From the NCBI GenBank assembly GCA_039182715.1, contig JBCDBY010000057.1:1-17628 (forward strand): a stretch of DNA of 17,628 nt, given 5' to 3'. Of this stretch, positions 1 through 6,952 are shown one piece after another (position 1 is the stretch's first letter; each line of letters begins with the position of its first letter). The notes beneath the pieces were generated by a model that saw only the letters and a list, made by a program, of their open reading frames with translations, was not told the origin of the DNA and did no database searches. Both the position numbers and the translations under genes were made by a program. The stretch is from JBCDBY01 sp039182715 (GTDB taxonomy: Bacteria > Planctomycetota > PLA2).

Positions 1-1305
1 CCGGTCTTCTGCGGTTCGGCGCTGCGCAACAAGGGCGTGCAGCCGCTGCTCGACGCGGTACTGGCCTACCTGCCGAGCCCGCTCGACGTCGCCGTGCCCG
101 AGGGGCGCGATCCGAAGTCCGAGGAGCCGGTCACGCGCACCTGCAACCCCGACGACCCGTTCTCGGCGCTCGTCTTCAAGAGTTTCGCGGACCGCCACGG
201 CGACCTCATCTACATGCGGGTCTATTCCGGCACGCTCAAGGAAAGCGGTCACGTCTTCAACCCGCGCGCCGGCAAGGGCGAACGCATCCAGCAGCTCTTC
301 CGCATGCACGCGAGCCAGCGCGAACGCCTCAAGGAGGTGACCGCCGGCGACATCATCGCAACGGTCGGACTGAAGTTCGCGGTCACCGGCGATACGCTCT
401 GCGCGAAGAGCGACCCGATCCTCTACGAACCGGCGCGCTTCCCGGAGACGGTGATCTCGATGGCCATCGAGCCGAAGAGCAACGCCGACCGCGACCGCCT
501 GCTCGAAGTGCTCGACCGTCTGCGCAAGGACGACCCGACGTTCGATACGCGCGAGGATCCCGAGACCGGCCAGACGATCATCTCCGGCATGGGGGAGCTG
601 CACCTCGAGGTGCTCAAGAACCGCATGCTGCGCGACTTCGCCGTCGACGCCAACGTCGGCAGCCCGCGCGTGAGCTACCGCCAGACGATTCGCGGCAGCG
701 GGAAGGGCGAGGGCGTCTTCGACCAGGAGACGGCGAGCAAGCGTCAGTTCGGCAAGGTGCAGGTCACCATCGAGACGCTCGACAAGCCGGAGGGATTCGA
801 GCTCAAGTGGGAGACCGGCGCGCTCTTCGCGATTCCGCAGGCGTTTCATCCCGCCGTCGAGTCGTCGATCCAGGATGCGGTCCGCAGCGGCGCCGGCCAG
901 GGTTACCCGCTGATCGGCACGCGCGTCCGCATCACCGGCGGCGAGGCGAGCGAGGAGGACTCCACCGATCTGGCGTTCGAGGTGGCGGCCAACCGCGCGC
1001 TCGAAGCGGCGGTCGAGGCGGCCGGGCGCGTGCTGCTCGAGCCGATCATGCAGGTCGAGATCCGCACGCCCAATGACTTCGTGGGCGAGATCCTCGGCGA
1101 CCTCAACCGGCGCAACGCGACCATCCAGGGGACCGAGCCGGAGGATTCCGAGACCACCTCGCTCGAAGCGACGGTGCCGCTCGCCGAGATGTTCGGCTAC
1201 GTCGGAATCCTGCGCTCCCTGACGCAGGGCCGCGCGGCGTACGGCATGGAGCCGACGGGGTACCAGGAAGTCCCGGCTTCCAAGGCGGAGTCGCTGGGGT
1301 TCTAG
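1..1305 (+). CDS. fusA: Elongation factor G, C-terminal part (5' truncated by window edge)
   Basis: EF-G is the cytoplasmic translational GTPase that drives tRNA-mRNA translocation and, with RRF, ribosome recycling. Frame 1 is open from base 1 to the TAG at 1303-1305 (434 residues; the full family is about 700). The GTP-binding P-loop is outside the window. Visible in order: the end of the G domain (CGSALRNKGVQPLLDAV), domain II, domain III (TGQTIISGMGELHLEVLKNR), domain IV from about residue 230, and domain V (VPLAEMFGYVGILRSLTQGR). GTG at 37 is internal, because the upstream residues PVFCGSALRNKG are also EF-G. Domain IV is odd: the usual SGGRGQYG loop reads TASKRQFG (730-753), and the second tip loop lacks the histidine matching E. 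coli H583 (serine at 949-951). It may therefore be a diverged paralogue, such as the spd or recycling-type EF-Gs, rather than the main translocase. EF-G identity is certain; subtype is not. Confidence 0.95.
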   Translation, partial: PVFCGSALRNKGVQPLLDAVLAYLPSPLDVAVPEGRDPKSEEPVTRTCNPDDPFSALVFKSFADRHGDLIYMRVYSGTLKESGHVFNPRAGKGERIQQLFRMHASQRERLKEVTAGDIIATVGLKFAVTGDTLCAKSDPILYEPARFPETVISMAIEPKSNADRDRLLEVLDRLRKDDPTFDTREDPETGQTIISGMGELHLEVLKNRMLRDFAVDANVGSPRVSYRQTIRGSGKGEGVFDQETASKRQFGKVQVTIETLDKPEGFELKWETGALFAIPQAFHPAVESSIQDAVRSGAGQGYPLIGTRVRITGGEASEEDSTDLAFEVAANRALEAAVEAAGRVLLEPIMQVEIRTPNDFVGEILGDLNRRNATIQGTEPEDSETTSLEATVPLAEMFGYVGILRSLTQGRAAYGMEPTGYQEVPASKAESLGF

Positions 1306-1306
1306 G

Positions 1307-1495
1307 GCGGGCTGCCGAGGGAGCTGAGGGCGCGGAGAGTTCGCGCTGAGGCGGCTGAGGCCCGCTGAGATCGCTGAGGGGGAACATGGGGCGCAACGGG
1401 TCGCTCCGGTGCTCACTCGGAAAAACCTCAGCGATCTCTGTGCGTTCTCCGTTTCCTCAGCGCGAAACCTCCGCGTTCTCAGCCCCCTCTCCCGC
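1307..1495. repeat. Large imperfect inverted repeat with GCTGAG-type 9-10 nt periodicity
   Basis: This fills the spacer after fusA. The left arm (about 1319-1379) and right arm (about 1426-1486) are imperfect reverse complements around a roughly 46-base loop. Perfect paired blocks are GAGATCGCTGAGG (1367-1379) with 1426-1438, and TTCGCGCTGAGG (1340-1351) with 1455-1466. Shorter blocks are CGCGGAG (1331-1337) with 1469-1475, and GCTGAG (1323-1328) with 1478-1483. Outer pairing continues with GCGGG (1307-1311) and CCCGC (1491-1495). In the left arm GCTGAG recurs at 1345, 1354, 1364 and 1373. RNA from either strand would fold into a long hairpin, so it could end transcription of fusA, or it could be a dispersed non-coding repeat. 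It contains no convincing gene. Confidence 0.8.
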
Positions 1496-1507
1496 TAGAT
1501 TGCTTGC

Positions 1508-3127
1508 GTGCCCAAGCGCGCCACGTTGCTCGACCTGGGCGTTCTCACCTTCGCCGTTCTCCTCGCCTGCGCTCCGCTTCTGCGCCACGGTCCGCAGGCA
1601 GGCCACGATCTCCACGTGCAGATCGCGCGCTACGTGGGCTTCACGGAGCAGGTGGGGGACGGGGAGCTGTGGCCGCGCTGGCTGGTCGATGCCAACGGCG
1701 GCGGCGGCGCGGCGACCTTCTTCTTCTACCCGGCACTGCCCTTCCACGTCGCGTCGCTCGGCGTCCTGCTGCGGCCCGGTGCGCCGCTGGCGGTCCAGTA
1801 CGGCACCGGCGTCACGCTGCTGATCCTGCTCTCCGCGTGGAGCTGGTACGCGACGCTGCGCCCGGTGGTCGGATCGCGGCGCGCTGCGTGGAGCGCGGTG
1901 CTCTACGCGTTAGGTCCGTACCACTTCGCCATCGACCTGCTCGGCCGTCACGCGCTGGCGGAGCTGGGCGCGTTCGTGCTCGTGCCGCCGCTCTTCGGGA
2001 TGTTCGCGCGCACGCGGCGCGGCGAGGCGAGCGGCGCCGGCTTCGCGTGCTGTTATGCGCTGCTGATCGCGACGCACCTGCCGAGCGCCCTGCTCGCCTC
2101 CGGCTTCCTGCTGATCGTTCTGGTGGCGTCGGGCCTCCCGGAACGCGGTGCGCGGATGCGTCTGGCCGCCGGCATTGCGACCGGGCTGCTGCTCGCGTCG
2201 TTCTACCTCGTCCCGGCGCTCGCCTCGATGCGCGAGCTGCGCGCCGATGCCCTGACCTCCGGCCGGCTCTCGACCTCGCTCTGGTTTCTATTCGACGGCA
2301 CCGTCTCGCCCGACCCCGACCTCGAGTGGCGCCTCGGCATCGTGCTCGGGGCGCATCTCGCCGTGCTGGCCCTCGTCGTCGCCCTCGATCGGCGTGCATG
2401 GAGGCAGCCCGCCGCGATCGTCGTGCTGGCGACGGCGCTGCTTGTGACGCCGGTCTCCGCGCTGCTCTGGCGCCTGCCGATCCTGCAGGGCGTGCAGTTT
2501 CCCTGGCGGGCGCTGCTTTTTTCCGAGGCCGGCGCCCTGGCCCTGCTCGCCACCGCTCGACGGGGCGCCGCGCTGGGCGCGCTGCTGATCCTGGTCGTCG
2601 CGACCGGCCTCGCCGCGGGTCCGTGGCGGCAGCTGGACCGCCTCGCGGGCGACGAGCGACACCAGCGGGAGCAGGCGCGCCGGCTGGAGCTACGCGCGGA
2701 CGCCCCGGAATCGACGCCGCCGACGATGCCTCTCCACCCGGCCGACTTGTCCCACCGGCTCATCGGCGCCGTGCACGTGGGCTGCGATCCGGCTCGCGGC
2801 CGCGTGGAAATCCTCGACTGGGGGCCGCGTTCGGTCGCCTTCCAGGCCGAGTTGCGGATCCCGACGGAGCTGGTCGTCCGCCAGCTCTACTGGACCGGCT
2901 GGCGGGCGCGCATCGAGGGGCGCGACGAGACGCTTCCGCTTCGGGCCACGCCGGAGACCGGCCTCCTTGCGCTCGATGCACCGGCGGGCCGTTCCCGGAT
3001 CCGGCTGACCCTGCCCTGGCGCCCGTCGGAGTGGTGGGGCGCCGCGCTGACGATGTTCGGCCTCGCGGCCCTCCTCGCGCTGCGCCGCGCCCGGATCCCG
3101 GCCCCCCAAAACTTGGCTTCAGGTTAG
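1508..3127 (+). CDS. Polytopic membrane protein, 6-pyruvoyl-tetrahydropterin-synthase-related family
   Basis: A 539-residue integral membrane protein. An N-terminal hydrophobic helix (about 10-26) is followed by a charged loop with GHDLHVQIARY (32-42), DGELWPRWLVDANGG (51-65) and FFFYPALPFH (71-80), then many hydrophobic segments with LYALGPYHF (132-140) and RHALAEL (147-153). This acidic/aromatic signature is what I know from the PTPS-related membrane family (Pfam PTPS_related), distant from YfhO and GT-C glycosyltransferases. A soluble region near 385-505 containing YWTGWRARIEG and a VPAG-like turn precedes a last helix (about 508-525), as in YfhO-like C-termini. Transport or transfer of lipid-linked sugars is inference from fold resemblance only; no substrate is known. 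Start is GTG 1508; no Shine-Dalgarno precedes it, so another start is possible. Its place between fusA and rpsJ is unusual. Confidence 0.8.
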   Translation: MPKRATLLDLGVLTFAVLLACAPLLRHGPQAGHDLHVQIARYVGFTEQVGDGELWPRWLVDANGGGGAATFFFYPALPFHVASLGVLLRPGAPLAVQYGTGVTLLILLSAWSWYATLRPVVGSRRAAWSAVLYALGPYHFAIDLLGRHALAELGAFVLVPPLFGMFARTRRGEASGAGFACCYALLIATHLPSALLASGFLLIVLVASGLPERGARMRLAAGIATGLLLASFYLVPALASMRELRADALTSGRLSTSLWFLFDGTVSPDPDLEWRLGIVLGAHLAVLALVVALDRRAWRQPAAIVVLATALLVTPVSALLWRLPILQGVQFPWRALLFSEAGALALLATARRGAALGALLILVVATGLAAGPWRQLDRLAGDERHQREQARRLELRADAPESTPPTMPLHPADLSHRLIGAVHVGCDPARGRVEILDWGPRSVAFQAELRIPTELVVRQLYWTGWRARIEGRDETLPLRATPETGLLALDAPAGRSRIRLTLPWRPSEWWGAALTMFGLAALLALRRARIPAPQNLASG

Positions 3128-3140
3128 GCCGCCGTACACT
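3113..3140 (+). promoter_or_regulatory. Candidate sigma70-type promoter for the S10 operon
   Basis: TTGGCT (3113-3118) and TACACT (3135-3140) are separated by 16 bases. Each matches the -35 and -10 consensus at 4 of 6 positions. The -35 element overlaps the 3' end of the membrane-protein gene. Predicted transcription start is near 3147, giving a leader of about 280 bases before rpsJ. Moderate support only, from position and consensus match. Confidence 0.4.
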
Positions 3141-3426
3141 TCTCTGCTTCGACCGGACCCGGTCCGGGAAGGCTAGCGAGTTCGCCGCCAGGCGGGCGTG
3201 GAGCGGCCGCGAACCACCGCAGCAGCGGTGCTTTCGCGCCACCGCCCCCACGCTTCTTCGGTGCGCGCGCTTCGTTGACCGACCCATCCAGGCTCGGTAC
3301 GATCCTCGGCTTCCCTCGAGGTCGGGGGAAATCGCAGGAGCAACAGGACCTACGGGCGAATCTCACCCGGTTTTGCCGGGGTTCCGGACACGTTTCGGGG
3401 CGCCCCGGGAAACGAAGCGAGGCCGC
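3141..3426 (+). promoter_or_regulatory. rpsJ leader region with two hairpins; possible autoregulatory leader
   Basis: The 299-base gap before rpsJ has no recognisable gene. Its RNA could form a strong stem at 3205-3240: CACCGC (3215-3220) pairs with GCGGTG (3225-3230) around AGCA, extended below by CGCGAA (3208-3213) with TTCGCG (3233-3238). A second stem at 3391-3414 pairs CGTTTC with GAAACG around GGGGCGCCCC and lies just upstream of the weak ribosome-binding sequence GCGAGG (3417-3422). A small stem CCCGG/CCGGG lies at 3366-3380. S10 leaders in gamma-proteobacteria and some other groups mediate r-protein feedback. Whether this unrelated-looking leader does so is inference. Confidence 0.4.
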
Positions 3427-3729
<303 letters not shown>

Positions 3730-3733
3730 TCGC

Positions 3734-4363
3734 ATGAGCACCAACGTTCCCTACCTCGACAACTCCGGTCAGCTCGGCGAGCGCGCGGTCAACGCGGACG
3801 TGTTCCGCCGTCGCGCCCGCAAGGTGCTGCTGAAGGAGGCGGTCGTGATGGCCGAGGCGCGCAAGCGCGTGGGCACCCATGCGGTGCTCACCCGTGCGGA
3901 GATCTCGGGCACCACGCACAAGATGTATCGCCAGAAGGGCACCGGCACCGCGCGCAAGGGCAACCGCAAGGCGCCCCAGCTGCGTGGCGGCGGCGTGGCC
4001 TTCGCGAAGAAGCCGCGCGACTACGGCTTCGCGATGCCGAAGAAGGCGCGCCGCGCGGCGCTGGCCGCCGCGATCCGCGGCAAGCTCGACGACAACGAGG
4101 TGATGGTCGTCGCCGGCTTCGGCATCGACGCGCCGAAGACCAAGGACTTCGTCGCGCTCCAGAAGTCGCTGGGCGTCGAGGGCACCTGCCTCATCGTCCC
4201 CGCCGCGCACTCCGACGCGTTGTGGCGTTCCTGCCGCAACGTGCAGGGTGTGGGCTACCTCGTCGCCGCCGACCTCAACGCCTACGACGTGCTGCGCTAC
4301 GGCACCCTCGTCCTCGAGGAAGCCGCCTTGGCGTCGCTGGAGGAGCGATTCACCGATGGCTAA
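3734..4363 (+). CDS. rplD: 50S ribosomal protein L4
   Basis: L4 (209 residues) binds 23S rRNA; its long loop lines the peptide exit tunnel. That loop is clear at about residues 45-90, with RAEISGTTHKMYRQKGTG followed by ARKGNRKAPQLRGGGVAFA and then KKPRDYGFAMPKKARRAAL. The C-terminal Rossmann-like part contains DAPKTKDF and ends in a Leu/Glu-rich helix. ATG 3734 gives the expected N-terminus (VPYLDNSGQ) and has AAGG (3721-3724) upstream. It lies 4 bases after rpsJ, where rplC would normally intervene, and its last 8 bases overlap rplW, implying coupled translation. In E. coli L4 represses its own operon; whether it does here is unknown. Confidence 0.97.
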   Translation: MSTNVPYLDNSGQLGERAVNADVFRRRARKVLLKEAVVMAEARKRVGTHAVLTRAEISGTTHKMYRQKGTGTARKGNRKAPQLRGGGVAFAKKPRDYGFAMPKKARRAALAAAIRGKLDDNEVMVVAGFGIDAPKTKDFVALQKSLGVEGTCLIVPAAHSDALWRSCRNVQGVGYLVAADLNAYDVLRYGTLVLEEAALASLEERFTDG

Positions 4364-4652
4364 GACGCTGGAACGGTACTACCGGATCATCCGCAAGCCG
4401 CGCGTGACGGAGAAGGCGCTGCGCGCCGTCGAGCGCACGCGCGCCTACGCGTTCGACGTCGCGACCGACGCCAACAAGATCGAGATCCGCCAGGCGGTGG
4501 AAGCGCTCTTCGACGTCAAGGTCGAGGCGGTGCGCACCATGAACATGGCCGGCAAGCGCAAGCGGGTGGGCCGTTTCATCGGCCGCCGCCCCGCGTGGAA
4601 GAAGGCGATCGTGAAGCTCCAGGAGGGCCACGCGATCGAGGACTTCTATTAA
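4356..4652 (+). CDS. rplW: 50S ribosomal protein L23
   Basis: L23 (98 residues) sits at the exit-tunnel mouth and is the docking site for trigger factor and SRP. Visible family features: IIRKPRVTEKALRAVE near the N-terminus, AFDVATDANKIEIRQAVEALFDVKVEAVRTMN through the core fold, and the basic KRKRVGRFIGRRPAWKKAIVKL loop and last strand. The ATG at 4356 lies inside the end of rplD (8-base overlap). The stop TAA (4650-4652) falls within the first copy of a 14-base tandem duplication that fills the spacer before rplB. Confidence 0.97.
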   Translation: MAKTLERYYRIIRKPRVTEKALRAVERTRAYAFDVATDANKIEIRQAVEALFDVKVEAVRTMNMAGKRKRVGRFIGRRPAWKKAIVKLQEGHAIEDFY

Positions 4653-4689
4653 TCGATGGGTATTAATCGATAGGAACCGGATCGATGGG
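4647..4689 (+). repeat. 14-nt tandem duplication between rplW and rplB, with a five-codon mini-ORF
   Basis: TATTAATCGATGGG (4647-4660) is followed directly by TATTAATCGATAGG (4661-4674), and ATCGATGGG recurs at 4681-4689 over the rplB start. The first copy spans the rplW stop codon. The duplication makes a mini-ORF, ATG 4656 to TAG 4671-4673 (MGINR), that resembles the true rplB start (MGIKQ): 13 of 18 bases match. The AGGA at 4672-4675 is nine bases before the rplB ATG and is the likely ribosome-binding site. Confidence 0.85.
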
Positions 4690-5527
4690 CATCAAGCAAT
4701 ACAAACCCACCAGCCCCGGCCGCCGCGGCGGTTCCGGCTACGACTTCAAGGAAATCACGACGTCGAAGCCGGAGAAGTCGCTGCTGCGTCCGTTGCGCAA
4801 GACGGGTGGCCGCAACAACACCGGCCGCATGACGATGCGTCGTCGCGGTGGAGGCCACAAGCGCCTCTACCGTCTGATCGACTTCAAGCGTCGCAAGGAC
4901 GGGATCCCGGCCAAGGTCGCGACGATCGAGTACGACCCCAACCGGTCCTGCCGCATCGCGCTGCTGCACTACGCGGACGGCGAGAAGCGCTACATCCTGG
5001 CGCCGCTCGGCATCCAGGTCGGCGACAAGGTGATGAACGGGCCGGACGCGGAGCCGACGCTCGGCAACTGCATGCCGATGCAGAACATCCCGGTCGGTCT
5101 CCAGATCCACAACATCGAGCTCACCCCGGGCCGCGGCGGTCAGATCGTCCGTGCTGCGGGCGGTGTCGCGCAGCTGCAGGCGAAGGACGGCGACTACGCC
5201 GTCGTGCTCCTGCCGAGCGGCGCGATCATGAAGATCCACCTCAAGTGCCGCGCGACGATCGGCCAGGTGGGCAACATCGAGCACAACCTCGTCAAGATCG
5301 GCAAGGCCGGCCGCAACCGCTGGTTGGGCAAGCGCCCGAAGGTGCGCGGCAGCGCCATGAACCCGATCGCCCACCCGATGGGTGGTGGTGAGGGCCGCCG
5401 CGCCGGCGGTCGCCACCCCGTTTCGCCGTGGGGCGTGCTTGCCAAGGGCGGCAAGACGCGCAAGAAGAAGAAGGCCTCCGACAAGCGCATCCTGCGCCAT
5501 CGGAAGAAGGGCAAGCACCAGAGGTAA
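4685..5527 (+). CDS. rplB: 50S ribosomal protein L2
   Basis: L2 (280 residues, usual about 275) is needed for subunit joining and supports the peptidyl-transferase centre. The order is typical: N-terminal GIKQYKPTSPGRRG, RNA-binding OB-like part with GGRNNTGRMTMRRRGGGHKR, SH3-like part with HNIELTPGRGGQIVRAAG, and the C-terminal MNPIAHPMGGGEGRRAGG followed by a Lys/Arg-rich tail. The histidine equivalent to E. coli H229 is present at 230, but the preceding Asp is Ala (229) and the second histidine of DHPHGGG is Met (232). HPMGGGEGR I recall from planctomycete L2; the Ala is more surprising. ATG 4685 is preferred over the upstream mini-ORF ATG because only it continues into L2. Confidence 0.98.
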   Translation: MGIKQYKPTSPGRRGGSGYDFKEITTSKPEKSLLRPLRKTGGRNNTGRMTMRRRGGGHKRLYRLIDFKRRKDGIPAKVATIEYDPNRSCRIALLHYADGEKRYILAPLGIQVGDKVMNGPDAEPTLGNCMPMQNIPVGLQIHNIELTPGRGGQIVRAAGGVAQLQAKDGDYAVVLLPSGAIMKIHLKCRATIGQVGNIEHNLVKIGKAGRNRWLGKRPKVRGSAMNPIAHPMGGGEGRRAGGRHPVSPWGVLAKGGKTRKKKKASDKRILRHRKKGKHQR

Positions 5528-5532
5528 CCGAG

Positions 5533-5799
5533 ATGGGTCGCAGCCTAAAAAAGGGTCCCCACGTCGATTTCAAGCTCCTGGCCAAGGTCGAGAAGGCCCA
5601 CGGCCGGGATGCCATCAAGACGTGGAGCCGTTCCTGCACGATCGTCCCCGAGTTCGTCGGGCAGACGTTCCTGGTCCACAACGGAAACAGGTTCCTCAAG
5701 GTGTTCGTCACCGAGGAGATGGTGGGGCACAAGCTCGGCGAGTTCGCGCCGACCCGCACCTTCCGCGGCCACACCAACAAGAAGGAAGGCAGGAAGTAG
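5533..5799 (+). CDS. rpsS: 30S ribosomal protein S19
   Basis: S19 (88 residues) forms the S13-S19 pair in the 30S head near the A-site finger. The family core is plain: MGRSLKKGPHVDFKLL, IKTWSRSCTIVPEFVGQTF, and the C-terminal GHKLGEFAPTRTFRGH. One substitution from the common WSRRSTI to WSRSCTI is visible. ATG 5533 is five bases after the rplB stop and is the family start; the purines GAG just before it are a poor ribosome-binding site, so coupling to rplB translation is likely. Confidence 0.97.
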   Translation: MGRSLKKGPHVDFKLLAKVEKAHGRDAIKTWSRSCTIVPEFVGQTFLVHNGNRFLKVFVTEEMVGHKLGEFAPTRTFRGHTNKKEGRK

Positions 5800-5801
5800 T
5801 C

Positions 5802-6269
5802 ATGTCTTCCGCCGAGACCAAGAACTTCCGCGCCATCCATCGCTGGGCCCGCATTGCCCCGCGCAAGGCGCGTCTGATCGCGGACATGGTCCGCGGCATG
5901 CCGGTGAACGACGCCGTGGCGATCCTCGAGCGTCACCCGAAGCGCGCCGCGCACTTCTTCAAGAAGGTCGTCAAGTCCGCGCTCGCCAACGCGAGCCAGG
6001 ACCTGGACGTCGACCTCAACACGCTGGTCGTGTCCGAGTCGCGCGTCGACGAGGGCCCGCTGCTCGGCGGCCGCGCCCGCTGGCGCCCCCGCGCGCAGGG
6101 TCGCGCCACGCCGATCCGCAAGCGGACCAGCCACCTGCACATCGTTCTTTCGGAGGCCGACGCGGGTTCGCGTCGTGCGTCCCGTTCGGCCGCGGCCGAG
6201 TCCGTCCCGGTGCCGGCCGCCCCGGTCGAGGAGAACACGCCCGCCGAAAAGGCCGAGGCGTCGGAGTAG
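5802..6269 (+). CDS. rplV: 50S ribosomal protein L22 with acidic/Ala-rich C-terminal tail
   Basis: L22 lines the peptide exit tunnel with a long beta-hairpin. Conserved helix and core: RIAPRKARLIADMVRGMPV (18-35), AAHFFKKVVKSALANA (49-64), and the hairpin region with EGPLLGGRARWRPRAQGRA (84-102), then PIRKRTSHLHIVL. Length is 155 residues against the usual 110-120, because of a low-complexity tail from about residue 119 (Ala, Ser, Pro, then Glu-rich: EENTPAEKAEASE). Such tails on L22 occur in several phyla and are probably disordered. It starts 2 bases after the rpsS stop and ends 2 bases before rpsC. Confidence 0.96.
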   Translation: MSSAETKNFRAIHRWARIAPRKARLIADMVRGMPVNDAVAILERHPKRAAHFFKKVVKSALANASQDLDVDLNTLVVSESRVDEGPLLGGRARWRPRAQGRATPIRKRTSHLHIVLSEADAGSRRASRSAAAESVPVPAAPVEENTPAEKAEASE

Positions 6270-6271
6270 AT

Positions 6272-6952
6272 ATGGGTCAGAAAACGCACCCCCTCGGTTT
6301 CCGCGTCGGCGTCACCCGCCGTCACGATTCCCGCTGGTACGCGGACAAGAAGGAGTTCCCGCGCCTGCTCAAGCAGGACGCGGAGATCCGGAAGTTCATC
6401 AAGGACCAGTTCTACGGCGCGCAGATCCCGCGGATCGAGATCGATCGCACCCGCGAGCTCGTGCGCATCCTCGTGCACTGCGGCAAGCCCGGCGTCCTCA
6501 TCGGCCGCAAGGGCGTGAAGGTCGAGCAGCTGCGCCAGGACCTCGCCAAGCTGGTCGGGTCGAAGATCCAGCTCGACATCCTCGAGATCAACAAGCCGGA
6601 GCTGGAGGGCCAGATCGTCGCCGAGCAGATCAGTGATCAGCTCGTGCGCCGCATGCCCTTCCGCCGCACGCTCAAGAAGATGCTGGAACTCTGCCGCGAG
6701 CGCGGCGCCAAGGGCGTCAAGCTGCAGATCAGCGGCCGTCTCGGCGGCGCGGACATCGCGCGCACCGAGTCGCTGACCTGGGGCCAGGTCCCGCTGCAGA
6801 CGCTCCGCGCCGACATCCGCTACGGCTACGCCATCGCCCGCACCAACTACGGTGCGATCGGCTGCAAGGCGTGGATCTACCGCGGCAAGTTCGGCGAGTT
6901 CAAGGACGACGTCGTCATGAGGAAGGAGCGCCGCAATGCCCCTGATGCCTAA
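6272..6952 (+). CDS. rpsC: 30S ribosomal protein S3
   Basis: S3 (226 residues) lies at the mRNA entry site and contributes to mRNA unwinding. N-terminal MGQKTHPLGFRVGV is the family signature. A type II KH domain carries GKPGVLIGRKG (71-81, GxxG loop at 78-81). The C-terminal domain shows QISGRLGGADIARTE and IDYG-like RADIRYGYAIARTNYGAIG followed by KAWIYRGKFGE. Only the short basic tail follows. ATG 6272 is 2 bases after the rplV stop. The last 17 bases overlap rplP, and the ribosome-binding AAGGAG for rplP lies within the end of rpsC. Confidence 0.98.
   Translation: MGQKTHPLGFRVGVTRRHDSRWYADKKEFPRLLKQDAEIRKFIKDQFYGAQIPRIEIDRTRELVRILVHCGKPGVLIGRKGVKVEQLRQDLAKLVGSKIQLDILEINKPELEGQIVAEQISDQLVRRMPFRRTLKKMLELCRERGAKGVKLQISGRLGGADIARTESLTWGQVPLQTLRADIRYGYAIARTNYGAIGCKAWIYRGKFGEFKDDVVMRKERRNAPDA

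Noticed and set aside
1323..1378. CRISPR-like reading of the repeated GCTGAG units
   Set aside because: Units are only about six bases with 3-7 bases between them, arms are mirrored, and there are no uniform repeats and spacers or cas genes.
3153..3167. 15-base palindrome CCGGACC-C-GGTCCGG just after the candidate S10 promoter
   Set aside because: A one-base centre cannot form an RNA hairpin as drawn, and short GC palindromes are expected by chance here; an operator is possible but unsupported.
1504..3426. Open frame running about 2 kb upstream of and in frame with rpsJ
   Set aside because: The translation is arginine-rich and lies over the membrane-protein gene in another frame. S10 has its usual length from ATG 3427, so no N-terminal fusion is credible.
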